A DNA stretch of 64,000 bases from Bradyrhizobium sp. AT1. Lineage in GTDB: Bacteria > Pseudomonadota > Alphaproteobacteria > Rhizobiales > Xanthobacteraceae. Positions 25,615 to 34,113 of the stretch are shown in pieces (positions within the stretch are counted from its first letter, which is position 1; each line of letters begins with the position of its first letter). Location: positions 4,515,494-4,579,493 of the forward strand of contig NZ_JXDL01000001.1 in the NCBI RefSeq assembly GCF_001590795.1, read 5' to 3'. Made by a program: the position numbers and the translations under genes. Below the pieces are notes generated by a model. The model made no database searches. It was not told the DNA's origin and was given only the letters and a program-made list of their open reading frames with translations.

Positions 25615-26499
25615 TTATCTTGCGGCAGACTGGCTCACGACAGTCAGTAGCCGATCTTTGAACTCGCCCTTCAGGGTCACGTACACGCTGGACCAACGCC
25701 CAGCCTTGAACTCGCAGCCGCCTTTCGGACAGTAATCCTTATCGTGATGGTCGCCACTCAGAACGCCAAACAGCGTCATTCGATTGTCGCGCATGCGAAA
25801 CAGGGCGCTGCCGGACGCCCCAAATTCAAACTCGCAGTTCGTTTGGAATGTCGCCCAGTCCATAGCCGCGCGCACCTGACACTCCTGCATCGTCTTGTTG
25901 AACTGCCCGTACTTGTCCTTCTTTCCCGTGGCTTCGATATCGTAACCGACAACCGCCAGAACATGCTCCAGCTCGGCCAGAACTTCCGTCCGTTCGTAAA
26001 TCTGGTAAGGCGTCACTTCCGCGGGAAACGCGAGTTTTGCGATAGCCCAATCGTTGACGGCCGCTCTTGGGGCAGCATCGGCGCAGGAGCCCATCCATAA
26101 GGTTGCCGACAAAGGAATGAATCGCCTCTCCGTACCCCGATAGTACTCAAAGATGCACCTCTCAGGTAACGTATGTGGCTTGCAAAGATCCCGAAAAGAG
26201 TGAGCCGCCGTCGTGATCACGTCGCGCGCTCCGGTGACTTGAGCGCTGCTAACTCCCCCTGGGCACCGCAGGGCGCCACTCGCCGCAAAGCGCTCTCCTA
26301 TCTCACTCGGAGAGAGACCGTTGGCCTTTGCGTACGCCTCTTCCGTCATTCGCCGCACTGAATCCGTCGAAGAGACAGTGACGAACAGCGACCGGGCAGA
26401 ATTGCCGCTGGCCTCGCGCACGTCCCGAGGACCAACCTCGTTGTTTCCAGATACCAATAAAAGGAGAACAGGCAGGACGAATGCGTAGTTTCTCATCAT
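25615..26499 (-). CDS. Exported trypsin-like serine protease
   Basis: A 294-residue protein with a hydrophobic N-terminus (YAFVLPVLLLLVSG), so secreted or anchored. The chymotrypsin-fold catalytic triad is visible as His100 in VITTAAHSF, Asp150 in VNDWAIAKL and Ser231 in FGASGSALF. Several cysteines (LCKPHTLPERC, YCPKGGCEF) may form disulphides. The sequence otherwise diverges from DegP and lacks a PDZ domain. It sits between the cupin and RraA-like genes, is less G+C rich, and breaks what looks like an older metabolic group. Its ribosome binding site is weak. Whether it works with the caspase-like protein 1.6 kb away is unknown. Confidence 0.72.
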   Translation of the reverse strand: MMRNYAFVLPVLLLLVSGNNEVGPRDVREASGNSARSLFVTVSSTDSVRRMTEEAYAKANGLSPSEIGERFAASGALRCPGGVSSAQVTGARDVITTAAHSFRDLCKPHTLPERCIFEYYRGTERRFIPLSATLWMGSCADAAPRAAVNDWAIAKLAFPAEVTPYQIYERTEVLAELEHVLAVVGYDIEATGKKDKYGQFNKTMQECQVRAAMDWATFQTNCEFEFGASGSALFRMRDNRMTLFGVLSGDHHDKDYCPKGGCEFKAGRWSSVYVTLKGEFKDRLLTVVSQSAAR

Positions 26500-26635
26500 C
26501 TAAAGTAACCCCAGCATCAAGCAGCATGAGAGAACTTTGGCCGAAACAAAGGTCGTGAAATCACTTTGGGAAATGGCCGGGCCGACTTCGACTTGCGCTC
26601 AAGTTCAGCCATGGCCTTGACATCAGCCCGCCTGG

Positions 26636-27274
26636 TCAAGACTTTCCGTAAGAACCCTGATAGCGCCCCTCGCGGATTGCCTTCAGTGTCTCCTCCTCGC
26701 GCGCGACCTGGATGCGCACGGCCTCGAGCAGCGCGGCGGCACCCGCGGCGGGAAACGACACCACGCCATCCTCGTCGCCGACGACGATGTCGCCGGGCGC
26801 GATCACGCTGCCGCCGATCGACACGGGCACGTTGATCTCGCCGGGGCCGTTCTTGTAGGGGCCGCGATGGATCACGGCGCGGGCGTAGCAGGGAAAGTCG
26901 TCGGCTGCGAAGGCGGCGACGTCGCGGATCGCGCCGTCGATCACATAGCCTTCGGCTTTGCGCCATTGCGCGATGTTCTTCATGATCTCGCCGACCAGCG
27001 CGCGCGTCTCGTCGCCGCCGCCATCGACCACGATGACGTCGCCGGGACCAACCAGCTCGAGCGCGCGGTGGATGGCGAGATTGTCGCCGGGCCGGGTGCG
27101 CACGGTGAAGGCCGTGCCCACCAGCTTAGCCCCGCGATGATAGGGTTTGAGCCCGACCGCGCCCGGCAGCCGGGCGAGATTGTCTGAAATGACCGAGGTC
27201 GGCGCATTCCGAAAGCCCTCGATGATCTCGGCCGGCGGCTTCGGCACGCTGTTCGCTGCGATGGTGATCGTCAT
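26636..27274 (-). CDS. RraA-like protein (dimethylmenaquinone methyltransferase/HMG aldolase family)
   Basis: A 212-residue RraA-fold protein. Conserved features are PTSVISDNLARLPG, RTRPGDNLAIHRAL, GDVIVVDGGGDETRALVGEI and GYVIDGAIRDVAAF, with the pyruvate/metal-binding Arg-Asp in the last. Members are either regulators of RNase E or, when encoded beside metabolic genes, class II aldolases for 4-hydroxy-4-methyl-2-oxoglutarate. The catabolic setting here (Bug receptor, cupin) favours the aldolase-like role. The start is preceded by GGAAGGACCGAC. Confidence 0.82.
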   Translation of the reverse strand: MTITIAANSVPKPPAEIIEGFRNAPTSVISDNLARLPGAVGLKPYHRGAKLVGTAFTVRTRPGDNLAIHRALELVGPGDVIVVDGGGDETRALVGEIMKNIAQWRKAEGYVIDGAIRDVAAFAADDFPCYARAVIHRGPYKNGPGEINVPVSIGGSVIAPGDIVVGDEDGVVSFPAAGAAALLEAVRIQVAREEETLKAIREGRYQGSYGKS

Positions 27275-27298
27275 GTCGGTCCTTCCGGGTTTGCCTTA

Positions 27299-27480
27299 CT
27301 CGGCGTGCGCCCTCGCCGGCCAAATCCGGAAGGCGCGTCCTTCTTTCAACCACGCTGCACGTTCGTCGCGCAACAGCGTGCGGCGGACTTTGCCGAAATC
27401 ATCGCGCGGCGGGGCGCTGACGATCTCGCAGCATCGCAAAATCGCCGGGCTTGACGCCCGCGGCCGAGAGCATTGCCAGT
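27299..27480 (-). pseudogene. Possible 3' remnant of an AMP-forming acyl-CoA ligase gene
   Basis: The reverse strand upstream of the RraA-like gene encodes DDFGKVRRTLLRDERAAWLK, which resembles the C-terminal end of AMP-forming ligases (xGKVxRxxLR). The preceding 60 bases read as ligase-like sequence only in another frame (ELAMLSAAGVKPGDFAML). No intact gene covers it. This looks like a frameshifted, truncated leftover; the match is short and uncertain. Confidence 0.3.
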
Positions 27481-27693
27481 TCGTTTTCTGGGCTCCCCTC
27501 GAATGAGGCGCTCGCGGGGCCAAGTGTGGCAGCGCCGGGCGGCCGCTGTGACTCCTACGCCACGTCAAGCACAAAATGTCAGCATTGCAGCCACGAAATT
27601 CCCGGGTTCCATGGGTGACAAGCCGGCGATAAAGAGGCAAAAATCCGGCTCGACTCAGTTCGGGTTGAGCTATGCAAGGAATGCTCTCTTAGA

Positions 27694-28314
27694 ATGTCGT
27701 CCCTGATTGCATTGCGTCGTGCGGCGCTGTTTCCCGTTGCCGCGGCAGGCTCTCTTCTGCTGACGCTGCCGCATGCCCAGGCGCAATGGTGGAAGCGCGC
27801 GCCGGTCGATTTCGAAGCGTGCGCCGACGCCGCCGAGAAGGCCGCGACCAAGGCCGAGAAGACATCCGCTCTTGCCGATTGCAACGCCAAGTTTGCCGGC
27901 CGTCGCAAGCCGGGCGGCGGCTATTCCTACTACGACTTCCTGCAGGATCGCACCTTCGACATCGCCGGGCCCAACCCGACGCCGGAGGAGCAGAAGAAGA
28001 TCGACGAAGCCTACACGGCCTATCTCGCCAAGGAGCGTCGCAACAACGAAGCCGCCCAGGCGACCGCGCGCCAACAGCGCGAGCAGCAGGAGCAACAGGC
28101 GCGGCAACTCCAGCAGGTCGCATTGCGAACCGAGGTCGAGCGTGTGCCGGTGCCGGTCGAGCGACCGAAGGTGCAGCAGACGGTGGGCCAGCGAAAGGGC
28201 GCGGCCTGCACCAAGGGCTCGTTCTCCTGCGAATGGCCCCGGCTATCGGAAAGCCTGAACGATCTGAAGAAGCTGTTCAGCCCGACCCCGAGCAAGCCGG
28301 CGAAGAAGGGCTGA
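27694..28314 (+). CDS. Exported hypothetical protein with Gln/Arg-rich coiled coil
   Basis: A 206-residue protein. The N-terminal signal peptide ends near LLLTLPHAQA. The mature part has two cysteines around CADAAEKAATKAEKTSALAD, then a KPGGGYSYYDFLQDRTFDI segment. A Gln/Glu/Arg-rich helix (RQQREQQEQQARQLQQ) at about residues 125-145 is probably a coiled coil. A C-terminal CTKGSFSCEWPRLSESLND follows, then a basic tail. I do not recognise a named family. It is a single gene read rightward, convergent with the small gene that follows. Confidence 0.68.
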   Translation: MSSLIALRRAALFPVAAAGSLLLTLPHAQAQWWKRAPVDFEACADAAEKAATKAEKTSALADCNAKFAGRRKPGGGYSYYDFLQDRTFDIAGPNPTPEEQKKIDEAYTAYLAKERRNNEAAQATARQQREQQEQQARQLQQVALRTEVERVPVPVERPKVQQTVGQRKGAACTKGSFSCEWPRLSESLNDLKKLFSPTPSKPAKKG

Positions 28315-28357
28315 GTTGCGCTGTTTCGTTCGCGCTGTCGCCACAAACTCGACTGTC

Positions 28358-28390
28358 GTCCCGGACAAGCGTCAGCGCAGATCCGGGACG
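28358..28390. repeat. Short REP-like hairpin between convergent genes
   Basis: GTCCCGGACAAGCG ... CAGATCCGGGAC forms an imperfect hairpin between the convergent genes ending at 28314 and 28403. It may act as a bidirectional terminator. It matches the inner arm of the longer repeat at 34962-35096. Confidence 0.45.
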
Positions 28391-28402
28391 GAGGGTGGGG
28401 CG

Positions 28403-28606
28403 TCAGTTTGCGTGCTTCTTCTTGCTGCGCTTCGGCTTGACCACCGGCGCTGTTAACGTCGGCGTACTACCCAACTGCGACCTGCTCTCCTGCAGCCGCC
28501 TGTCATAGCCGGGCGAGGTCACGACCGTCGGGGGCCTCGCGTGGGCAAGCGTCGAGGCGCCGCACAGCGCGACGAGTGCGAACCCGATCTTCAAACGATG
28601 CCTCAT
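28403..28606 (-). CDS. Small exported basic protein
   Basis: A 67-residue protein starting at the ATG at 28606, 8 bases after AAGGAG. It has a signal peptide (MRHRLKIGFALVALCGASTLAHA), a short mature part (RPPTVVTSPGYDRRLQESRS) and a strongly basic end (KPKRSKKKHAN). No family is recognised. The signal peptide and ribosome binding site support it as a real gene. Confidence 0.6.
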   Translation of the reverse strand: MRHRLKIGFALVALCGASTLAHARPPTVVTSPGYDRRLQESRSQLGSTPTLTAPVVKPKRSKKKHAN

Positions 28607-28630
28607 CGCATGTCTCCTTGCACACAAGCG

Positions 28631-29632
28631 CTAGCCGCGGATCTGCTGCGGCGTCAGCCCGGGAGGGCCCTTGCCGGCAACTTCAGCCTCCTTCACCAGC
28701 GCAACAATGCGGCGCATCAGCGGCACCTCGACATGGTTTTGTTCGGCGAGCGCGATGACGGCTCCTTGCAGATAGTCGATCTCGGTCTTGCGGCCCTGCT
28801 TCAGGTCCTGCCACATCGAGGAGCGCGCCTCGGGATCGATCTTCATGGTCCGCCCCAGGATTGCGTTGAAGATCATATCGGGCAATCTGAGCAATGTCGG
28901 GGACCAGTTCATCGGGATCGGCGTCGCCGAGACCGGTGCGATGCCGGCGGCCTTCAGCGCGGCAAGCCCCTCGGCCATCTGGTCCGCGAACAGCCTGCGC
29001 CAGTCGCGGTTGGCCAGTTGCGCGGCGAGCGGCATGTCGGACAACGCGCTCAGCGCATTGTTCAGATTGATGATCAGCTTGCCCCATTGCACGCCGGTGA
29101 TGTCACCGCTTGCGCGCATGGCAAGGCCGGGCACCGAGAGCGCCGCCGCCGTGTTCTCGGCGTCAGCCCCGATATGGATGTCGCCGGAGGTCGAGCGATG
29201 GAAGCGCCCTTCGCCCATCGCGATCACGTTGAACGGCACCATGCCGGCGAGAACGCGGCGGCCGGCAAGACGCTCGCGCAGCACCGCGACATTGCCGATG
29301 CCGTTCTGAAGCGAGACGATGACGGCATCCTCAGGCGCGTGCTGCGCGATCTGATCCGCGACATCGGCGGTGTCGGCGCTCTTCACCGTGACCAGCACGA
29401 TGCCTGCACTGTGGAAGATCGCAGGATCCTCCGACAGCGCGAGCTGGCCTGCGCCGAGCTTCGTCTCGGAACCGTCGAAATCAGTCAGCCGCAGGCCGAA
29501 CCGCTCGATTTCGGTCTTCACACGCGGCCGCACCAGCAGCGCAACGCGGCGGCCCGACGCCGCCAGCATGCCGCCGACGAAGCAGCCGATGGCACCCGCG
29601 CCGGCCACCACGATCGGTCGATCCGTAACCAC
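28631..29632 (-). CDS. 2-dehydropantoate 2-reductase-like (ApbA/PanE family)
   Basis: A 333-residue reductase with the Rossmann motif IVVAGAGAIGCFVGGMLA near the N-terminus, then VLVTVKSADTADVA and SLQNGIGN. The catalytic-domain helix is GVQWGKLIINLNNALSAL, with the general acid Lys in WGKLIINLNN. The C-terminal SSMWQDLKQGRKTEIDYLQG matches the family closely, more so than the paralogue at 5251-6225. It is therefore the better candidate for the housekeeping pantothenate enzyme, though no other pan gene is adjacent. Confidence 0.88.
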   Translation of the reverse strand: MVTDRPIVVAGAGAIGCFVGGMLAASGRRVALLVRPRVKTEIERFGLRLTDFDGSETKLGAGQLALSEDPAIFHSAGIVLVTVKSADTADVADQIAQHAPEDAVIVSLQNGIGNVAVLRERLAGRRVLAGMVPFNVIAMGEGRFHRSTSGDIHIGADAENTAAALSVPGLAMRASGDITGVQWGKLIINLNNALSALSDMPLAAQLANRDWRRLFADQMAEGLAALKAAGIAPVSATPIPMNWSPTLLRLPDMIFNAILGRTMKIDPEARSSMWQDLKQGRKTEIDYLQGAVIALAEQNHVEVPLMRRIVALVKEAEVAGKGPPGLTPQQIRG

Positions 29633-29793
29633 TGAGCTTGCTCCCTGAACGCCCAGCCTTCGATAGCAGAGGCGAGGCCGGCAACCAATCGCGTCGCATC
29701 CGACTTGTAACGGTCATGACGGCCCCATATGTTTTCGCCCCGGGGGCAGTCAGCGGCGAGCGCTCGCCGGACGAGACGCCAAAGGAGAGCACC

Positions 29794-30366
29794 ATGGGTC
29801 TACTCGACGTCCTCAACGGTATGCAGAACGGCCCGCGCGGTCCCTCGACGCCGAGCTCCGAGAAATCCTCCGGCGGCATGTCGCCGATGACCATGGCGCT
29901 GCTCGGCCTTCTTGCCTGGAAGGCGTTCAAGCACATGACCGCGAACCAGTCCGGCACGGCGCCGCAGCCGTCGCCGACGCCGGCCCCGCCGCCGGTGAAC
30001 GCGGATAGCGGCGGTCTTGGCGGTCTCGGAGGCCTGCTCAAGGGCGGGCTGGGCGGCTTGCTCGCCGGCGGCGCGGCCGGAACCGTGCTCAGCGGCGGCC
30101 TCGGCGATCTCCTCAACCAGCTCCAGCAGGGCGGCCACGGCGAAGCCGCGAATTCCTGGGTCGGCAAAGGTCAGAACAAGCCGATCGCGCCGGGCGATCT
30201 CGCCAGCGCACTCGGCGCCGACCAGATCGAGAGCCTGTCCGCTCAGAGCGGCCTGTCGCGCGAGGAATTGCTCAACGGCCTCAGCCAGTATCTGCCGCAA
30301 GTGATCGATCATCTGACGCCGGACGGACGGCTGCCGACCGAGCAAGAGCTCTCGGGCAAACTTTAA
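29794..30366 (+). CDS. YidB family protein (DUF937)
   Basis: A 190-residue YidB-like protein. Features are MGLLDVLNGMQNG at the start, an MSPMTMALLGLLAWKAF helix, a Gly/Leu-rich stretch (GGLGGLGGLLKGGLGGLLAG) at about residues 69-90, and the conserved C-terminal half with NSWVGKGQNKPIAPGDLASA and LSREELLNGLSQYLPQVID. Its function is unknown; it is often associated with envelope or stress regulons. AAAGGAG precedes the start. It is followed 42 bases later by a stress-response membrane protein gene, likely the same transcript. Confidence 0.85.
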   Translation: MGLLDVLNGMQNGPRGPSTPSSEKSSGGMSPMTMALLGLLAWKAFKHMTANQSGTAPQPSPTPAPPPVNADSGGLGGLGGLLKGGLGGLLAGGAAGTVLSGGLGDLLNQLQQGGHGEAANSWVGKGQNKPIAPGDLASALGADQIESLSAQSGLSREELLNGLSQYLPQVIDHLTPDGRLPTEQELSGKL

Positions 30367-30408
30367 TCGGACCTTGGTCGAGCCGTTTTCGGAAAGGAAA
30401 ACACACTC

Positions 30409-30681
30409 ATGAGCATGGGCGGCCTGTTGTGGATCATCGTCGTCGGCTTCATCGCCGGCCTCATCGCGCGCTGGCTGGCGCCGGGACCGAACAACCCGAG
30501 CGGCTTCATCCTCACCACCATACTCGGTATCGCCGGCGCGTTTCTCGCCACCTTCATCGGCCAGGCGATCGGCCATTACAGCCCCGACCAGGGCGCCGGC
30601 TTCATCATGGCCACGCTCGGCGCAGTGGTGGTGCTGTTCATCTGGCACCGCCTGGTGGCGAGCGGCGTGATCAAGGGGTGA
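30409..30681 (+). CDS. GlsB/YeaQ/YmgE family stress response membrane protein
   Basis: A 90-residue inner-membrane protein of the transglycosylase-associated (GlsB/YeaQ) family. Three hydrophobic segments are seen: LLWIIVVGFIAGLIARWLAP, ILTTILGIAGAFLATFIG and FIMATLGAVVVLFIWH. The first ends in the family signature ARWLAPG. Homologues are induced by general stress. It shares a direction and probable transcript with the YidB gene. Confidence 0.88.
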   Translation: MSMGGLLWIIVVGFIAGLIARWLAPGPNNPSGFILTTILGIAGAFLATFIGQAIGHYSPDQGAGFIMATLGAVVVLFIWHRLVASGVIKG

Positions 30682-30719
30682 CGCTTCAAATCAGCGAAGG
30701 GGCACACCGCCTCTACACC

Positions 30720-30803
30720 GTCATGCTCGGGCTTGACCCGGGCATCCACGTCTTTTGATCTGCGCGGTGAGGCGTGGATGGCCGGGTCAAGCCCGGCCAT
30801 GAC
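30720..30803. repeat. REP-like palindromic repeat
   Basis: Two long complementary arms, GTCATG..GGGCTTGACCCGGG..CATCCACG and CGTGGATG..CCGGGTCAAGCCCGG..CATGAC, are separated by about 22 bases. It lies between the convergent GlsB and SDR genes and could form a strong hairpin at the end of both transcripts. Confidence 0.8.
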
Positions 30804-30832
30804 GTGGAGCGAGCGCAGCGCCAATCCCGCCA

Positions 30833-31618
30833 TCACGTAATCAAATGCATCCCCGCATCCATGCGCACGACCTCGCCGGTCATGTTGCTGGAGGCTGGCA
30901 TCGCCAGGAAGCAGACGAGCTGTGCGATGTCCTCGGCTGACGAGGCGACCTTCAACGGCACTTTCGCCACAACGCTGTCGCGCACCTGCTTGGCGCCCGC
31001 CTCGCCGCGTCCCTTGGTGAACCAGGGCGTGTCGATATAGCCGGGACACACCGTGTTGACGCGGATCAGCGGCGCCAGCGCGCGCGACAGCGACAGCGTC
31101 ATGGTGTTGAGCGCGCCCTTGCTGGCGGCATAGGCGATCGACGAGCCGACACCGCTGATGCCGGCGACCGAGGACACGTTGACCACCGCGGAGGGTCGGC
31201 CCGACGCCTTCGCGCCGGCCTCGAGCAGGCTGCGCGCGGCGCGCACCATCTGGAACGGACCGATGGTGTTGACGCCGTAGAGGCGCTGGAAATCTTCCGC
31301 CGACAAGCCGTCGAGATCGGCGTGAGCCACATGCTTGGTGGTGCCGGCATTGTTGACGAGAATATCGAGCCGGCCCCAGCCGCTGGCGGCCGCGACGATC
31401 TTGCGGCAATCCTCGTCCTTGGAAACGTCACCCTGCGCGACCAGCACCTCCGCCGCGCCGGCCTTGCGGCAGAGCTCAGCCGTGGCCTCGGCCTCGGTCT
31501 TGCTCGACGAATAGTTGATGACGAGCCGCGCCCCGCTGCGCGCAAGAATTTCCGCGGTTGCCGCGCCAAGGCCAGAGGCCGATCCCGTCACGATTGCGCA
31601 CAGATTGTCCTTGGCCAT
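30833..31618 (-). CDS. SDR family oxidoreductase
   Basis: A 261-residue short-chain dehydrogenase with the cofactor loop VTGSASGLGAATAEILA, NNAG motif (VNNAGTTKHVAH), catalytic Ser in NVSSVAGISG and the Tyr-x-x-x-Lys in AYAASKGALN, and C-terminal SSNMTGEVVRMDAGMHL. The ATG at 31618 follows AAGGACATCAAG. It is divergent from the acyl-CoA dehydrogenase pair, and the two may share control through the inverted repeat in the gap. The likely role is oxidation or reduction of a hydroxyacyl intermediate. Confidence 0.87.
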   Translation of the reverse strand: MAKDNLCAIVTGSASGLGAATAEILARSGARLVINYSSSKTEAEATAELCRKAGAAEVLVAQGDVSKDEDCRKIVAAASGWGRLDILVNNAGTTKHVAHADLDGLSAEDFQRLYGVNTIGPFQMVRAARSLLEAGAKASGRPSAVVNVSSVAGISGVGSSIAYAASKGALNTMTLSLSRALAPLIRVNTVCPGYIDTPWFTKGRGEAGAKQVRDSVVAKVPLKVASSAEDIAQLVCFLAMPASSNMTGEVVRMDAGMHLIT

Positions 31619-31659
31619 CTTGATGTCCTTCCCCGTGGCTCTGATCTTTCGCGTCCTGT

Positions 31660-31708
31660 TTAGCGAGTTTGCGGCGCCCTGCAAATCGAGCAAACTCCGC
31701 TAAGCGGA
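31660..31708. promoter_or_regulatory. Inverted repeats in the SDR/acyl-CoA dehydrogenase divergent gap
   Basis: TTAGCGAGTTTGC (31660-31672) faces GCAAACTCCGCTAA (31690-31703), complementary except for one extra base. The second arm overlaps a perfect 6-1-6 palindrome, TCCGCT-A-AGCGGA (31696-31708). The position is right for an operator, but the regulator is unknown. Confidence 0.4.
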
Positions 31709-31856
31709 ATTAGCTTGGCGCCCATGCCCGCGCCGCAGGTTGACCTGCGATCAACGCTTGTCAGGGCCATGGCTTTTTCGGATCATCGGGCGCAAGAAGA
31801 CCTGCGCGGCACGCTCACCAGGCGGGACGCGCCAATGGCAAAATACGGGGAACGCT

Positions 31857-32921
31857 GTGGCGGAGAGTGACAATATCGTCGTCGAGACCGCGGAGAAAAT
31901 CTTCGCCGATCTCGCCGATCCGCAGACCATCAACAACGACAAGAAGGGCGCATGGCAGGCGCCGCTGTGGCAGGCGCTTAGCGAAGCCGGCCTGCCATTG
32001 TCCTGGGTGCCCGACGATCTCGGCGGCTCCGGCGCGAGCCTGGCCGATGGTTTTGCGCTGCTGAACGCTGCCGGCCGTTTCGCCGTCGCGGTTCCGCTGG
32101 CCGAGACCATGCTCGCGGGCTGGCTGCTGGCGCAGGCGAAGATCGCATCGCCCGAGGGCGAGATGACGGTGCTGCCGGCCTCGCCGAAGGATCGCATCGC
32201 TGTGGACGCCGACGGCTCACTCTCCGGCCGCGCCCGCGGCGTGCCGTTTGCCAAGGCGGCCAGGCATTTTGCGGTGCTGGCGCACGGCAAGGACGGCGCC
32301 GTGATCGCGCTGGTCGACGCGGCCAAGGGCCGGATCGAATCCGGGCTCAATGTCGGCTACGACCACAGCGACACCGTGACGCTCGATAAGGCCCAGCCGA
32401 TCACGCTCAAGCCCGCGCCGAAGGGCTTTGACCAGACCAATCTGATGCTGATGGGCGGCGTCGCGCGCAGCCTGCAGATCGCGGGCGCCCTGGAATCGAT
32501 GCTCGACATCTCCGTGCGCTATTCCAACGAGCGCGTCGCCTTCGAGAAGAAGATCTCGAAATTCCAGGCGGTGCAGCACAATCTCGCCCGACTCGCCGGC
32601 GAATCCGCCGCAGCGCTTGCCGCCGCAACCTCGGCGGCCGACGCCATCGCCAACGCCACCGCGTTCGACGACGCGGTTTATCTCGAAGCCGCCTCGGCCA
32701 AGATCCGCTGCGCAGAGGCAGCCGAAAAGGGCGGCGCCATCGCGCACCAGGTGCACGGCGCGATCGGCTTCACCTTGGAGCACATCCTGCACCGCTATTC
32801 GCTGCGGGCGCTGGCCTGGCGCGACGATTTCGGCTCGGAAAGCCATTGGGCCGTCGAGCTCGGCAAGCTGGTTGCAGACCGCGGCGCCGACGAATTGTGG
32901 CCGCTCGTGGCATCGCGCTGA
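31857..32921 (+). CDS. Acyl-CoA dehydrogenase (small-subunit type)
   Basis: A 354-residue acyl-CoA dehydrogenase-fold protein. It is shorter and more diverged than canonical enzymes: the FAD-binding TEP/GS region is weak, while the C-terminal helical domain (RVAFEKKISKFQAVQHNLAR, then QVHGAIGFTLEHILHRYSLR) is clear. Such proteins usually form heteromers with a second dehydrogenase, here the next gene. I start it at GTG 31857 after GGGGA; upstream in-frame codons do not belong to the family. Sixteen bases separate it from its partner. Confidence 0.82.
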   Translation: MAESDNIVVETAEKIFADLADPQTINNDKKGAWQAPLWQALSEAGLPLSWVPDDLGGSGASLADGFALLNAAGRFAVAVPLAETMLAGWLLAQAKIASPEGEMTVLPASPKDRIAVDADGSLSGRARGVPFAKAARHFAVLAHGKDGAVIALVDAAKGRIESGLNVGYDHSDTVTLDKAQPITLKPAPKGFDQTNLMLMGGVARSLQIAGALESMLDISVRYSNERVAFEKKISKFQAVQHNLARLAGESAAALAAATSAADAIANATAFDDAVYLEAASAKIRCAEAAEKGGAIAHQVHGAIGFTLEHILHRYSLRALAWRDDFGSESHWAVELGKLVADRGADELWPLVASR

Positions 32922-32937
32922 TCAGGGAGAGAAACAC

Positions 32938-34098
32938 ATGACCGCTGCGCTTCGTTTCGATCCGATCCGCCTGCCCGAGAAGTGCGAGCAACTCCGCAAG
33001 GAAGTGCGCGCCTTCCTCGCCGAGGAGATCGCCGCCGGTACCTTCGATCCGCACAAGCCCAATCGCGAAGACACCGACGCGCCGGAATTCTCCCGCCGGG
33101 TCGGCGCCAAGGGCTGGCTCGGCATGACCTGGCCCAAGAAATATGGCGGCCAGGAGCGCTCCTTCCTCGAACGTTACGTGGTGACCGAGGAGATGCGCGT
33201 TGCCAACGCGCCGACGCGGCGCTTCTTCGTCGCCGACCGCCAGAGCGGCCCGGTGCTGATCAAGTACGCGCCCGAACACATCAAGATGGAGATCTTGCCG
33301 CGGATCTGCCGCGGCGAGATCTGCTTTGCCATCGGCATGAGCGAGCCGAACTCCGGCTCCGACCTGTTCGCCGCGAAGACGCGCGCGACCAAGACCGACG
33401 GCGGATATCTCATCAACGGCACCAAGATCTGGACCTCGTCGGCACACATCGCCGACTACATGATCGCGATCTTCCGGACCTCGCAGCCGACCAAGGAAAA
33501 CCGCCGTCACGGCCTGACGCAGTTTTTGGTCAAGATGAAGCAGCCGGGCATCCAGGTGAACCCGATCGGCCAGATCACCGGCCAGTACGAGTTCAACGAG
33601 GTCGTCTTCACCGACTTCTTCGTGCCCGATGATCACGTGCTCGGCGAGGTCGACGGCGCCTGGAAGCAGGCAACGAGCGAGCTTGCCTATGAGCGCTCGG
33701 GCCCCGAGCGCTTCCTCGAAACTTATTACGTGCTGACCGAGCTGGTCCGTGCGGTCGGCCCCAATCCGGACACGCGCAGCGCCGAAGGCATCGGCCGCCT
33801 CGTCGCGCAGCTGCACACCATGCGGCGCATGTCGGTCTCGGTGGCCGGCATGCTCGAGGCCGGCAAGGAGCCCGTGGTCGAGGCCTCCATCGTCAAGGAC
33901 ATCGGTACGGTCTGGGAGCAGCAGCTTCCGCACCGCGTCCGCGACCTCGCCGCCTTCGTCGAGGAGACCGCGACCAACCGCGAGACCCTGGAGCGGCAGC
34001 TCGACTTCGCGATCAAGACCGCGCCGAAACTCACCATCCAGGGCGGCACCACCGAAGTGCTGCGCGGCATCATCGCGCGCGGCTTGGGCTTGCGCTAA
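32938..34098 (+). CDS. Acyl-CoA dehydrogenase
   Basis: A 386-residue FAD-dependent dehydrogenase with canonical FAIGMSEPNSGSDLFAAKTRA, the WTSSAHIADYMI strand, and a C-terminus LTIQGGTTEVLRGIIARGLG. It belongs to the group resembling the FadE26/FadE34-type large subunits. GGGAGAG precedes the ATG at 32938. It is flanked by the small-subunit-type dehydrogenase and an enoyl-CoA hydratase in the same operon, giving two consecutive beta-oxidation steps. Confidence 0.9.
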   Translation: MTAALRFDPIRLPEKCEQLRKEVRAFLAEEIAAGTFDPHKPNREDTDAPEFSRRVGAKGWLGMTWPKKYGGQERSFLERYVVTEEMRVANAPTRRFFVADRQSGPVLIKYAPEHIKMEILPRICRGEICFAIGMSEPNSGSDLFAAKTRATKTDGGYLINGTKIWTSSAHIADYMIAIFRTSQPTKENRRHGLTQFLVKMKQPGIQVNPIGQITGQYEFNEVVFTDFFVPDDHVLGEVDGAWKQATSELAYERSGPERFLETYYVLTELVRAVGPNPDTRSAEGIGRLVAQLHTMRRMSVSVAGMLEAGKEPVVEASIVKDIGTVWEQQLPHRVRDLAAFVEETATNRETLERQLDFAIKTAPKLTIQGGTTEVLRGIIARGLGLR

Positions 34099-34113
34099 AC
34101 CTTCGAGGACATC

